Origin: Eutreptiella sp. 'Long Island Sound 2002'
Lineage: Eukaryota > Euglenozoa > Euglenophyceae > Eutreptiales > Eutreptiaceae
Direction: 5' to 3'
DNA: 64,000 bases
Assembly (NCBI GenBank): GCA_964036045.1
Contig: OZ038400.1
Location: 15,621,079-15,685,078 of the forward strand
The position numbers and the translations under genes were made by a program. Shown piece by piece: positions 35,905-49,161 of the stretch. The notes beneath the pieces were generated by a model. That model saw only the letters and a program-made list of their open reading frames with translations, was not told the origin of the DNA and did no database searches. Positions within the stretch are counted from its first letter, which is position 1; each line of letters starts with the position of its first letter.

Positions 35905-36293
35905 TTGGAGGCCGGGACCCTCTTTTTTGAAATCTTTGGCGGCCTTCAGCCGCCCGCCCGCCTTCGCCCACGCCTTAGCCGAAGCCAAAGGCGGAGGCCA
36001 ACCCTTTAGAGTCGCTACCCAGGGGGCTTGGCCAAAAATGGCCTTCCTGCCCTGTCTTTGGACGTATTATGCCTAGCCTGTGTGGCGGCTTTCCGGACCG
36101 TAGGGTGGTCAGTCTGGGGGCTTTTTGGTCAATGTTTGATTAAGCAAGTTGACTTTGATTCGGGGCTCGCCTATGTCTTACAGCAGCGGATACCGTTTTA
36201 CCGGTGGTCCAAATCCCAATTGTATGGTGCATGGCGTACCCATGAACCTGATTCCATGCTTCCAAGCTTCAAAACTGCTATCTAGAGGGCAAA
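35905..36293. repeat. 389-bp unit with rearranged hairpin, copy 1
   Basis: 14 bp shorter than consensus, all at the main hairpin. The new sequence forms GGCGGC-CTTCA-GCCGCC (35938-35954), a 6-bp stem. It contains tggcggccttcag, the reverse complement of consensus unit positions 38-50. The unit also carries t at unit 201 (ggctttccgg). Confidence 0.92.
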
Positions 36294-37099
36294 TTGGAGG
36301 CCGGGACCCTCTTTTTTGAAATCTTTGGGCCTGAAGGCCGCCAGGCCTTCAGCCGCCCGCCCGCCTTCGCCCACGCCTTAGCCGAAGCCAAAGGCGGAGG
36401 CCAACCATTTAGAGTCGCTACCCAGGGGGCTTGGCCAAAAATGGCCTTCCTGCCCTGTCTTTGGACGTATTATGCCTAGCCTGTGTGGCGGCTGTCCGGA
36501 CCGTAGGGTGGTCAGTCTGGGGGCTTTTTGGTCAATGTTTGATTAAGCAAGTTGACTTTGATTCGGGGCTCGCCTATGTCTTACAGCAGCGGATACCGTT
36601 TTACCGGTGGTCCAAATCCCAATTGTATGGTGCATGGCGTACCCATGAACCTGATTCCATGCTGCCAAGCTTCAAAACTGCTATCTAGAGGGCAAATTGG
36701 AGGCCGGGACCCTCTTTTTTGAAATCTTTGGGGCTGAAGGCCGCCAGGCCTTCGGCCGCCCACCCGCCTTCGCCCACGCCTTAGCCGAAGCCAAAGGCGG
36801 AGGCCAACCCTTTAGAGTCGCTACCCAGGGGGCTTGGCCAAAAATGGCCTTCCTGCCCTGTCTTTGGACGTATTATGCCTAGCCTGTGTGGCGGCTGTCC
36901 GGACCGTAGGGTGGTCAGTCTGGGGGCTTTTTGGTCAATGTTTGATTAAGCAAGTTGACTTTGATTCGGGGCTCGCCTATGTCTTACAGCAGCGGATACC
37001 GTTTTACCGGTGGTCCAAATCCCAATTGTATGGTGCATGGCGTACCCATGAACCTGATTCCATGCTGCCAAGCTTCAAAACTGCTATCTAGAGGGCAAA

Positions 37100-37502
37100 T
37101 TGGAGGCCGGGACCCTCTTTTTTGAAATCTTTGGGGCTGAAGGCCGCCAGGCCTTCAGCCGCCCGCCCGCCTTCGCCCACGCCTTAGCCGAAGCCAAAGG
37201 CGGAGGCCAACCCTTTAGAGTCGCTACCCAGGGGGCTTGGCCAAAAATGGCCTTCCTGCCCTGTCTTTGGACGTATTATGCCTAGCCTGTGTGGCGGCTT
37301 TCCGGACCGTAGGGTGGTCAGTCTGGGGGCTTTTTGGTCAATGTTTGATTAAGCAAGTTGACTTTGATTCGGGGCTCGCCTATGTCTTACAGCAGCGGAT
37401 ACCGTTTTACCGGTGGTCCAAATCCCAATTGTATGGTGCATGGCGTACCCATGAACCTGATTCCATGCTTCCAAGCTTCAAAACTGCTATCTAGAGGGCA
37501 AA
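37100..37502. repeat. Recombinant 403-bp unit with ggctttccgg
   Basis: The only full-length unit with t at unit 201; the three other units with this base are all 389 bp. It has the intact 26-bp hairpin. An exchange between unit positions of about 60 and 200, joining a normal left part to a 389-type right part, explains it most simply. Confidence 0.8.
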
Positions 37503-38711
37503 TTGGAGGCCGGGACCCTCTTTTTTGAAATCTTTGGGCCTGAAGGCCGCCAGGCCTTCAGCCGCCCGCCCGCCTTCGCCCACGCCTTAGCCGAAGCCAA
37601 AGGCGGAGGCCAACCCTTTAGAGTCGCTACCCAGGGGGCTTGGCCAAAAATGGCCTTCCTGCCCTGTCTTTGGACGTATTATGCCTAGCCTGTGTGGCGG
37701 CTGTCCGGACCGTAGGGTGGTCAGTCTGGGGGCTTTTTGGTCAATGTTTGATTAAGCAAGTTGACTTTGATTCGGGGCTCGCCTATGTCTTACAGCAGCG
37801 GATACCGTTTTACCGGTGGTCCAAATCCCAATTGTATGGTGCATGGCGTACCCATGAACCTGATTCCATGCTGCCAAGCTTCAAAACTGCTATCTAGAGG
37901 GCAAATTGGAGGCCGGGACCCTCTTTTTTGAAATCTTTGGGGCTGAAGGCCGCCAGGCCTTCAGCCGCCCGCCCGCCTTCGCCCACGCCTTAGCCGAAGC
38001 CAAAGGCGGAGGCCAACCCTTTAGAGTCGCTACCCAGGGGGCTTGGCCAAAAATGGCCTTCCTGCCCTGTCTTTGGACGTATTATGCCTAGCCTGTGTGG
38101 CGGCTGTCCGGACCGTAGGGTGGTCAGTCTGGGGGCTTTTTGGTCAATGTTTGATTAAGCAAGTTGACTTTGATTCGGGGCTCGCCTATGTCTTACAGCA
38201 GCGGATACCGTTTTACCGGTGGTCCAAATCCCAATTGTATGGTGCATGGCGTACCCATGAACCTGATTCCATGCTGCCAAGCTTCAAAACTGCTATCTAG
38301 AGGGCAAATTGGAGGCCGGGACCCTCTTTTTTGAAATCTTTGGGGCTGAAGGCCGCCAGGCCTTCGGCCGCCCACCCGCCTTCGCCCACGCCTTAGCCGA
38401 AGCCAAAGGCGGAGGCCAACCCTTTAGAGTCGCTACCCAGGGGGCTTGGCCAAAAATGGCCTTCCTGCCCTGTCTTTGGACGTATTATGCCTAGCCTGTG
38501 TGGCGGCTGTCCGGACCGTAGGGTGGTCAGTCTGGGGGCTTTTTGGTCAATGTTTGATTAAGCAAGTTGACTTTGATTCGGGGCTCGCCTATGTCTTACA
38601 GCAGCGGATACCGTTTTACCGGTGGTCCAAATCCCAATTGTATGGTGCATGGCGTACCCATGAACCTGATTCCATGCTGCCAAGCTTCAAAACTGCTATC
38701 TAGAGGGCAAA

Positions 38712-39100
38712 TTGGAGGCCGGGACCCTCTTTTTTGAAATCTTTGGCGGCCTTCAGCCGCCCGCCCGCCTTCGCCCACGCCTTAGCCGAAGCCAAAGGCG
38801 GAGGCCAACCCTTTAGAGTCGCTACCCAGGGGGCTTGGCCAAAAATGGCCTTCCTGCCCTGTCTTTGGACGTATTATGCCTAGCCTGTGTGGCGGCTTTC
38901 CGGACCGTAGGGTGGTCAGTCTGGGGGCTTTTTGGTCAATGTTTGATTAAGCAAGTTGACTTTGATTCGGGGCTCGCCTATGTCTTACAGCAGCGGATAC
39001 CGTTTTACCGGTGGTCCAAATCCCAATTGTATGGTGCATGGCGTACCCATGAACCTGATTCCATGCTTCCAAGCTTCAAAACTGCTATCTAGAGGGCAAA
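38712..39100. repeat. 389-bp unit with rearranged hairpin, copy 2
   Basis: Same hairpin allele and ggctttccgg change as the unit at 35905, and in the same neighbour context. Confidence 0.92.
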
Positions 39101-40309
39101 TTGGAGGCCGGGACCCTCTTTTTTGAAATCTTTGGGCCTGAAGGCCGCCAGGCCTTCAGCCGCCCGCCCGCCTTCGCCCACGCCTTAGCCGAAGCCAAAG
39201 GCGGAGGCCAACCATTTAGAGTCGCTACCCAGGGGGCTTGGCCAAAAATGGCCTTCCTGCCCTGTCTTTGGACGTATTATGCCTAGCCTGTGTGGCGGCT
39301 GTCCGGACCGTAGGGTGGTCAGTCTGGGGGCTTTTTGGTCAATGTTTGATTAAGCAAGTTGACTTTGATTCGGGGCTCGCCTATGTCTTACAGCAGCGGA
39401 TACCGTTTTACCGGTGGTCCAAATCCCAATTGTATGGTGCATGGCGTACCCATGAACCTGATTCCATGCTGCCAAGCTTCAAAACTGCTATCTAGAGGGC
39501 AAATTGGAGGCCGGGACCCTCTTTTTTGAAATCTTTGGGGCTGAAGGCCGCCAGGCCTTCGGCCGCCCACCCGCCTTCGCCCACGCCTTAGCCGAAGCCA
39601 AAGGCGGAGGCCAACCCTTTAGAGTCGCTACCCAGGGGGCTTGGCCAAAAATGGCCTTCCTGCCCTGTCTTTGGACGTATTATGCCTAGCCTGTGTGGCG
39701 GCTGTCCGGACCGTAGGGTGGTCAGTCTGGGGGCTTTTTGGTCAATGTTTGATTAAGCAAGTTGACTTTGATTCGGGGCTCGCCTATGTCTTACAGCAGC
39801 GGATACCGTTTTACCGGTGGTCCAAATCCCAATTGTATGGTGCATGGCGTACCCATGAACCTGATTCCATGCTGCCAAGCTTCAAAACTGCTATCTAGAG
39901 GGCAAATTGGAGGCCGGGACCCTCTTTTTTGAAATCTTTGGGGCTGAAGGCCGCCAGGCCTTCGGCCGCCCACCCGCCTTCGCCCACGCCTTAGCCGAAG
40001 CCAAAGGCGGAGGCCAACCCTTTAGAGTCGCTACCCAGGGGGCTTGGCCAAAAATGGCCTTCCTGCCCTGTCTTTGGACGTATTATGCCTAGCCTGTGTG
40101 GCGGCTGTCCGGACCGTAGGGTGGTCAGTCTGGGGGCTTTTTGGTCAATGTTTGATTAAGCAAGTTGACTTTGATTCGGGGCTCGCCTATGTCTTACAGC
40201 AGCGGATACCGTTTTACCGGTGGTCCAAATCCCAATTGTATGGTGCATGGCGTACCCATGAACCTGATTCCATGCTGCCAAGCTTCAAAACTGCTATCTA
40301 GAGGGCAAA

Positions 40310-40698
40310 TTGGAGGCCGGGACCCTCTTTTTTGAAATCTTTGGCGGCCTTCAGCCGCCCGCCCGCCTTCGCCCACGCCTTAGCCGAAGCCAAAGGCGGA
40401 GGCCAACCCTTTAGAGTCGCTACCCAGGGGGCTTGGCCAAAAATGGCCTTCCTGCCCTGTCTTTGGACGTATTATGCCTAGCCTGTGTGGCGGCTTTCCG
40501 GACCGTAGGGTGGTCAGTCTGGGGGCTTTTTGGTCAATGTTTGATTAAGCAAGTTGACTTTGATTCGGGGCTCGCCTATGTCTTACAGCAGCGGATACCG
40601 TTTTACCGGTGGTCCAAATCCCAATTGTATGGTGCATGGCGTACCCATGAACCTGATTCCATGCTTCCAAGCTTCAAAACTGCTATCTAGAGGGCAAA
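40310..40698. repeat. 389-bp unit with rearranged hairpin, copy 3
   Basis: Same hairpin allele and ggctttccgg change as the units at 35905 and 38712. The 389-bp form is not seen again to the right. Confidence 0.92.
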
Positions 40699-41101
40699 TT
40701 GGAGGCCGGGACCCTCTTTTTTGAAATCTTTGGGCCTGAAGGCCGCCAGGCCTTCAGCCGCCCGCCCGCCTTCGCCCACGCCTTAGCCGAAGCCAAAGGC
40801 GGAGGCCAACCATTTAGAGTCGCTACCCAGGGGGCTTGGCCAAAAATGGCCTTCCTGCCCTGTCTTTGGACGTATTATGCCTAGCCTGTGTGGCGGCTGT
40901 CCGGACCGTAGGGTGGTCAGTCTGGGGGCTTTTTGGTCAATGTTTGATTAAGCAAGTTGACTTTGATTCGGGGCTCGCCTATGTCTTACAGCAGCGGATA
41001 CCGTTTTACCGGTGGTCCAAATCCCAATTGTATGGTGCATGGCGTACCCATGAACCTGATTCCATGCTTCCAAGCTTCAAAACTGCTATCTAGAGGGCAA
41101 A

Positions 41102-44100
41102 TTGGAGGCCGGGACCCTCTTTTTTGAAATCTTTGGGACTGAAGGCCGCCAGGCCTTCAGCCGCCCACCCGCCTTCGCCCACGCCTTAGCCGAAGCCAAA
41201 GGCAGAGGCCAACCCTTTAGAGTCGCTACCCAGGGGGCTTGGCCAAAAATGGCCTTCCTGCCCTGTCTTTGGACGTATTATGCCTAGCCTGTGTGGCGGC
41301 TGTCCGGACCGTAGGGTGGTCAGTCTGGGGGCTTTTTGGTCAATGTTTGATTAAGCAAGTTGACTTTGATTCGGGGCTCGCCTATGTCTTACAGCAGCGG
41401 ATACCGTTTTACCGGTGGTCCAAATCCCAATTGTATGGTGCATGGCGTACCCATGAACCTGATTCCATGCTTCCAAGCTTCAAAACTGCTATCTAGAGGG
41501 CAAATTGGAGGCCGGGACCCTCTTTTTTGAAATCTTTGGGCCTGAAGGCCGCCAGGCCTTCAGCCGCCCGCCCGCCTTCGCCCACGCCTTAGCCGAAGCC
41601 AAAGGCGGAGGCCAACCCTTTAGAGTCGCTACCCAGGGGGCTTGGCCAAAAATGGCCTTCCTGCCCTGTCTTTGGACGTATTATGCCTAGCCTGTGTGGC
41701 GGCTGTCCGGACCGTAGGGTGGTCAGTCTGGGGGCTTTTTGGTCAATGTTTGATTAAGCAAGTTGACTTTGATTCGGGGCTCGCCTATGTCTTACAGCAG
41801 CGGATACCGTTTTACCGGTGGTCCAAATCCCAATTGTATGGTGCATGGCGTACCCATGAACCTGATTCCATGCTGCCAAGCTTCAAAACTGCTATCTAGA
41901 GGGCAAATTGGAGGCCGGGACCCTCTTTTTTGAAATCTTTGGGGCTGAAGGCCGCCAGGCCTTCAGCCGCCCGCCCGCCTTCGCCCACGCCTTAGCCGAA
42001 GCCAAAGGCGGAGGCCAAACCTTTAGAGTCGCTACCCAGGGGGCTTGGCCAAAAATGGCCTTCCTGCCCTGTCTTTGGACGTATTATGCCTAGCCTGTGT
42101 GGCGGCTGTCCGGACCGTAGGGTGGTCAGTCTGGGGGCTTTTTGGTCAATGTTTGATTAAGCAAGTTGACTTTGATTCGGGGCTCGCCTATGTCTTACAG
42201 CAGCGGATACCGTTTTACCGGTGGTCCAAATCCCAATTGTATGGTGCATGGCGTACCCATGAACCTGATTCCATGCTTCCAAGCTTCAAAACTGCTATCT
42301 AGAGGGCAAATTGGACGCCGGGACCCTCTTTTTTGAAATCTTTGGGCCTGAAGGCCGCCAGGCCTTCAGCCGCCCGCCCGCCTTCGCCCACGCCTTAGCC
42401 GAAGCCAAAGGCGGCGGCCAACCATTTAGAGTCGCTACCCAGGGGGCTTGGCCAAAAATGGCCTTCCTGCCCTGTCTTTGGACGTATTATGCCTAGCCTG
42501 TGTGGCGGCTGTCCGGACCGTAGGGTGGTCAGTCTGGGGGCTTTTTGGTCAATGTTTGATTAAGCAAGTTGACTTTGATTCGGGGCTCGCCTATGTCTTA
42601 CAGCAGCGGATACCGTTTTACCGGTGGTCCAAATCCCAATTGTATGGTGCATGGCGTACCCATGAACCTGATTCCATGCTTCCAAGCTTCAAAACTGCTA
42701 TCTAGAGGGCAAATTGGAGGCCGGGACCCTCTTTTTTGAAATCTTTGGGCCTGAAGGCCGCCAGGCCTTCAGCCGCCCGCCCGCCTTCGCCCACGCCTTA
42801 GCCGAAGCCAAAGGCGGAGGCCAACCATTTAGAGTCGCTACCCAGGGGGCTTGGCCAAAAATGGCCTTCCTGCCCTGTCTTTGGACGTATTATGCCTAGC
42901 CTGTGTGGCGGCTGTCCGGACCGTAGGGTGGTCAGTCTGGGGGCTTTTTGGTCAATGTTTGATTAAGCAAGTTGACTTTGATTCGGGGCTCGCCTATGTC
43001 TTACAGCAGCGGATACCGTTTTACCGGTGGTCCAAATCCCAATTGTATGGTGCATGGCGTACCCATGAACCTGATTCCATGCTTCCAAGCTTCAAAACTG
43101 CTATCTAGAGGGCAAATTGGAGGCCGGGACCCTCTTTTTTGAAATCTTTGGGACTGAAGGCCGCCAGGCCTTCAGCCGCCCACCCGCCTTCGCCCACGCC
43201 TTAGCCGAAGCCAAAGGCGGAGGCCAACCCTTTAGAGTCGCTACCCAGGGGGCTTGGCCAAAAATGGCCTTCCTGCCCTGTCTTTGGACGTATTATGCCT
43301 AGCCTGTGTGGCGGCTGTCCGGACCGTAGGGTGGTCAGTCTGGGGGCTTTTTGGTCAATGTTTGATTAAGCAAGTTGACTTTGATTCGGGGCTCGCCTAT
43401 GTCTTACAGCAGCGGATACCGTTTTACCGGTGGTCCAAATCCCAATTGTATGGTGCATGGCGTACCCATGAACCTGATTCCATGCTTCCAAGCTTCAAAA
43501 CTGCTATCTAGAGGGCAAATTGGAGGCCGGGACCCTCTTTTTTGAAATCTTTGGGCCTGAAGGCCGCCAGGCCTTCAGCCGCCCGCCCGCCTTCGCCCAC
43601 GCCTTAGCCGAAGCCAAAGGCGGAGGCCAACCCTTTAGAGTCGCTACCCAGGGGGCTTGGCCAAAAATGGCCTTCCTGCCCTGTCTTTGGACGTATTATG
43701 CCTAGCCTGTGTGGCGGCTGTCCGGACCGTAGGGTGGTCAGTCTGGGGGCTTTTTGGTCAATGTTTGATTAAGCAAGTTGACTTTGATTCGGGGCTCGCC
43801 TATGTCTTACAGCAGCGGATACCGTTTTACCGGTGGTCCAAATCCCAATTGTATGGTGCATGGCGTACCCATGAACCTGATTCCATGCTGCCAAGCTTCA
43901 AAACTGCTATCTAGAGGGCAAATTGGAGGCCGGGACCCTCTTTTTTGAAATCTTTGGGGCTGAAGGCCGCCAGGCCTTCAGCCGCCCGCCCGCCTTCGCC
44001 CACGCCTTAGCCGAAGCCAAAGGCGGAGGCCAACCCTTTAGAGTCGCTACCCAGGGGGCTTGGCCAAAAATGGCCTTCCTGCCCTGTCTTTGGACGTATT

Positions 44101-45131
44101 ATGCCTAGCCTGTGTGGCGGCTGTCCGGACCGTAGGGTGGTCAGTCTGGGGGCTTTTTGGTCAATGTTTGATTAAGCAAGTTGACTTTGATTCGGGGCTC
44201 GCCTATGTCTTACAGCAGCGGATACCGTTTTACCGGTGGTCCAAATCCCAATTGTATGGTGCATGGCGTACCCATGAACCTGATTCCATGCTTCCAAGCT
44301 TCAAAACTGCTATCTAGAGGGCAAATTGGACGCCGGGACCCTCTTTTTTGAAATCTTTGGGCCTGAAGGCCGCCAGGCCTTCAGCCGCCCGCCCGCCTTC
44401 GCCCACGCCTTAGCCGAAGCCAAAGGCGGAGGCCAACCATTTAGAGTCGCTACCCAGGGGGCTTGGCCAAAAATGGCCTTCCTGCCCTGTCTTTGGACGT
44501 ATTATGCCTAGCCTGTGTGGCGGCTGTCCGGACCGTAGGGTGGTCAGTCTGGGGGCTTTTTGGTCAATGTTTGATTAAGCAAGTTGACTTTGATTCGGGG
44601 CTCGCCTATGTCTTACAGCAGCGGATACCGTTTTACCGGTGGTCCAAATCCCAATTGTATGGTGCATGGCGTACCCATGAACCTGATTCCATGCTGCCAA
44701 GCTTCAAAACTGCTATCTAGAGGGCAAATTGGAGGCCGGGACCCTCTTTTTTGAAATCTTTGGGGCTGAAGGCCGCCAGGCCTTCAGCCGCCCGCCCGCC
44801 TTCGCCCACGCCTTAGCCGAAGCCAAAGGCGGAGGCCAACCCTTTAGAGTCGCTACCCAGGGGGCTTGGCCAAAAATGGCCTTCCTGCCCTGTCTTTGGA
44901 CGTATTATGCCTAGCCTGTGTGGCGGCTGTCCGGACCGTAGGGTGGTCAGTCTGGGGGCTTTTTGGTCAATGTTTGATTAAGCAAGTTGACTTTGATTCG
45001 GGGCTCGCCTATGTCTTACAGCAGCGGATACCGTTTTACCGGTGGTCCAAATCCCAATTGTATGGTGCATGGCGTACCCATGAACCTGATTCCATGCTTC
45101 CAAGCTTCAAAACTGCTATCTAGAGGGCAAA
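41102..45131. repeat. 2,015-bp five-unit HOR, two tandem copies
   Basis: Copies 41102-43116 and 43117-45131. Unit order: gggactgaa with cccacccgcc (a at unit 37); c-37; consensus; ttggacgcc with c-37 and caaccattt; then a fifth unit that differs (c-37 with caaccattt in copy 1, consensus in copy 2). Copy 1 has private changes ggcagaggc, ccaaaccttt and ggcggcggc. A third copy starts at 45132 but breaks off after two units. Confidence 0.88.
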
Positions 45132-48100
45132 TTGGAGGCCGGGACCCTCTTTTTTGAAATCTTTGGGACTGAAGGCCGCCAGGCCTTCAGCCGCCCACCC
45201 GCCTTCGCCCACGCCTTAGCCGAAGCCAAAGGCGGAGGCCAACCCTTTAGAGTCGCTACCCAGGGGGCTTGGCCAAAAATGGCCTTCCTGCCCTGTCTTT
45301 GGACGTATTATGCCTAGCCTGTGTGGCGGCTGTCCGGACCGTAGGGTGGTCAGTCTGGGGGCTTTTTGGTCAATGTTTGATTAAGCAAGTTGACTTTGAT
45401 TCGGGGCTCGCCTATGTCTTACAGCAGCGGATACCGTTTTACCGGTGGTCCAAATCCCAATTGTATGGTGCATGGCGTACCCATGAACCTGATTCCATGC
45501 TTCCAAGCTTCAAAACTGCTATCTAGAGGGCAAATTGGAGGCCGGGACCCTCTTTTTTGAAATCTTTGGGCCTGAAGGCCGCCAGGCCTTCAGCCGCCCG
45601 CCCGCCTTCGCCCACGCCTTAGCCGAAGCCAAAGGCGGAGGCCAACCCTTTAGAGTCGCTACCCAGGGGGCTTGGCCAAAAATGGCCTTCCTGCCCTGTC
45701 TTTGGACGTATTATGCCTAGCCTGTGTGGCGGCTGTCCGGACCGTAGGGTGGTCAGTCTGGGGGCTTTTTGGTCAATGTTTGATTAAGCAAGTTGACTTT
45801 GATTCGGGGCTCGCCTATGTCTTACAGCAGCGGATACCGTTTTACCGGTGGTCCAAATCCCAATTGTATGGTGCATGGCGTACCCATGAACCTGATTCCA
45901 TGCTTCCAAGCTTCAAAACTGCTATCTAGAGGGCAAATTGGAGGCCGGGACCCTCTTTTTTGAAATCTTTGGGCCTGAAGGCCGCCAGGCCTTCAGCCGC
46001 CCGCCCGCCTTCGCCCACGCCTTAGCCGAAGCCAAAGGCGGAGGCCAACCCTTTAGAGTCGCTACCCAGGGGGCTTGGCCAAAAATGGCCTTCCTGCCCT
46101 GTCTTTGGACGTATTATGCCTAGCCTGTGTGGCGGCTGTCCGGACCGTAGGGTGGTCAGTCTGGGGGCTTTTTGGTCAATGTTTGATTAAGCAAGTTGAC
46201 TTTGATTCGGGGCTCGCCTATGTCTTACAGCAGCGGATACCGTTTTACCGGTGGTCCAAATCCCAATTGTATGGTGCATGGCGTACCCATGAACCTGATT
46301 CCATGCTGCCAAGCTTCAAAACTGCTATCTAGAGGGCAAATTGGAGGCCGGGACCCTCTTTTTTGAAATCTTTGGGCCTGAAGGCCGCCAGGCCTTCAGC
46401 CGCCCGCCCGCCTTCGCCCACGCCTTAGCCGAAGCCAAAGGCGGAGGCCAACCATTTAGAGTCGCTACCCAGGGGGCTTGGCCAAAAATGGCCTTCCTGC
46501 CCTGTCTTTGGACGTATTATGCCTAGCCTGTGTGGCGGCTGTCCGGACCGTAGGGTGGTCAGTCTGGGGGCTTTTTGGTCAATGTTTGATTAAGCAAGTT
46601 GACTTTGATTCGGGGCTCGCCTATGTCTTACAGCAGCGGATACCGTTTTACCGGTGGTCCAAATCCCAATTGTATGGTGCATGGCGTACCCATGAACCTG
46701 ATTCCATGCTGCCAAGCTTCAAAACTGCTATCTAGAGGGCAAATTGGAGGCCGGGACCCTCTTTTTTGAAATCTTTGGGCCTGAAGGCCGCCAGGCCTTC
46801 AGCCGCCCGCCCGCCTTCGCCCACGCCTTAGCCGAAGCCAAAGGCGGAGGCCAACCCTTTAGAGTCGCTACCCAGGGGGCTTGGCCAAAAATGGCCTTCC
46901 TGCCCTGTCTTTGGACGTATTATGCCTAGCCTGTGTGGCGGCTGTCCGGACCGTAGGGTGGTCAGTCTGGGGGCTTTTTGGTCAATGTTTGATTAAGCAA
47001 GTTGACTTTGATTCGGGGCTCGCCTATGTCTTACAGCAGCGGATACCGTTTTACCGGTGGTCCAAATCCCAATTGTATGGTGCATGGCGTACCCATGAAC
47101 CTGATTCCATGCTGCCAAGCTTCAAAACTGCTATCTAGAGGGCAAATTGGAGGCCGGGACCCTCTTTTTTGAAATCTTTGGGCCTGAAGGCCGCCAGGCC
47201 TTCAGCCGCCCGCCCGCCTTCGCCCACGCCTTAGCCGAAGCCAAAGGCGGAGGCCAACCATTTAGAGTCGCTACCCAGGGGGCTTGGCCAAAAATGGCCT
47301 TCCTGCCCTGTCTTTGGACGTATTATGCCTAGCCTGTGTGGCGGCTGTCCGGACCGTAGGGTGGTCAGTCTGGGGGCTTTTTGGTCAATGTTTGATTAAG
47401 CAAGTTGACTTTGATTCGGGGCTCGCCTATGTCTTACAGCAGCGGATACCGTTTTACCGGTGGTCCAAATCCCAATTGTATGGTGCATGGCGTACCCATG
47501 AACCTGATTCCATGCTGCCAAGCTTCAAAACTGCTATCTAGAGGGCAAATTGGAGGCCGGGACCCTCTTTTTTGAAATCTTTGGGGCTGAAGGCCGCCAG
47601 GCCTTCAGCCGCCCGCCCGCCTTCGCCCACGCCTTAGCCGAAGCCAAAGGCGGAGGCCAACCCTTTAGAGTCGCTACCCAGGGGGCTTGGCCAAAAATGG
47701 CCTTCCTGCCCTGTCTTTGGACGTATTATGCCTAGCCTGTGTGGCGGCTGTCCGGACCGTAGGGTGGTCAGTCTGGGGGCTTTTTGGTCAATGTTTGATT
47801 AAGCAAGTTGACTTTGATTCGGGGCTCGCCTATGTCTTACAGCAGCGGATACCGTTTTACCGGTGGTCCAAATCCCAATTGTATGGTGCATGGCGTACCC
47901 ATGAACCTGATTCCATGCTTCCAAGCTTCAAAACTGCTATCTAGAGGGCAAATTGGAGGCCGGGACCCTCTTTTTTGAAAGCTTTGGGCCTGAAGGCCGC
48001 CAGGCCTTCAGCCGCCCGCCCGCCTTCGCCCACGCCTTAGCCGAAGCCAAAGGCGGAGGCCAACCCTTTAGAGTCGCTACCCAGGGGGCTTGGCCAAAAA

Positions 48101-48355
48101 TGGCCTTCCTGCCCTGTCTTTGGACGTATTATGCCTAGCCTGTGTGGCGGCTGTCCGGACCGTAGGGTGGTCAGTCTGGGGGCTTTTTGGTCAATGTTTG
48201 ATTAAGCAAGTTGACTTTGATTCGGGGCTCGCCTATGTCTTACAGCAGCGGATACCGTTTTACCGGTGGTCCAAATCCCAATTGTATGGTGCATGGCGTA
48301 CCCATGAACCTGATTCCATGCTGCCAAGCTTCAAAACTGCTATCTAGAGGGCAAA
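45132..48355. repeat. Run of c-37 units with an embedded 806-bp dimer HOR
   Basis: Eight units. After a gggactgaa unit (45132) come five consecutive units with c at unit 37. Within them 45938-46743 and 46744-47549 form two dimers alternating caacccttt and caaccattt. Unit 47953 has a private t-to-g (gaaagcttt), which creates an extra AAGCTT site. Confidence 0.82.
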
Positions 48356-49161
48356 TTGGAGGCCGGGACCCTCTTTTTTGAAATCTTTGGGGCTGAAGGC
48401 CGCCAGGCCTTCGGCCGCCCACCCGCCTTCGCCCACGCCTTAGCCGAAGCCAAAGGCGGAGGCCAACCCTTTAGAGTCGCTACCCAGGGGGCTTGGCCAA
48501 AAATGGCCTTCCTGCCCTGTCTTTGGACGTATTATGCCTAGCCTGTGTGGCGGCTGTCCGGACCGTAGGGTGGTCAGTCTGGGGGCTTTTTGGTCAATGT
48601 TTGATTAAGCAAGTTGACTTTGATTCGGGGCTCGCCTATGTCTTACAGCAGCGGATACCGTTTTACCGGTGGTCCAAATCCCAATTGTATGGTGCATGGC
48701 GTACCCATGAACCTGATTCCATGCTGCCAAGCTTCAAAACTGCTATCTAGAGGGCAAATTGGAGGCCGGGACCCTCTTTTTTGAAATCTTTGGGGCTGAA
48801 GGCCGCCAGGCCTTCGGCCGCCCACCCGCCTTCGCCCACGCCTTAGCCGAAGCCAAAGGCGGAGGCCAACCCTTTAGAGTCGCTACCCAGGGGGCTTGGC
48901 CAAAAATGGCCTTCCTGCCCTGTCTTTGGACGTATTATGCCTAGCCTGTGTGGCGGCTGTCCGGACCGTAGGGTGGTCAGTCTGGGGGCTTTTTGGTCAA
49001 TGTTTGATTAAGCAAGTTGACTTTGATTCGGGGCTCGCCTATGTCTTACAGCAGCGGATACCGTTTTACCGGTGGTCCAAATCCCAATTGTATGGTGCAT
49101 GGCGTACCCATGAACCTGATTCCATGCTGCCAAGCTTCAAAACTGCTATCTAGAGGGCAAA
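48356..49161. repeat. Two adjacent ccttcggcc units
   Basis: Units 48356 and 48759 both carry ccttcggccgcccac. I saw no difference between them, consistent with a single-unit duplication. The allele is the one that dominates at 35.5-40.3 kb. Confidence 0.82.

Larger units (their letters stand above)
35502..41101. repeat. Block with 389-bp units and ccttcggcc alleles
   Basis: Fourteen units. A three-unit motif of 1,195 bp occurs at 35502-36696, 38309-39503 and 39907-41101: a unit with ccttcggccgcccac (unit positions 58 and 66), a 389-bp unit with ggctttccgg (t at unit 201), and a unit with c at unit 37 and caaccattt. Further ccttcggcc units are at 36697 and 39504. Irregular spacing of the motif (2,807 and 1,598 bp) fits unequal exchange of unit blocks. 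Confidence 0.88.
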
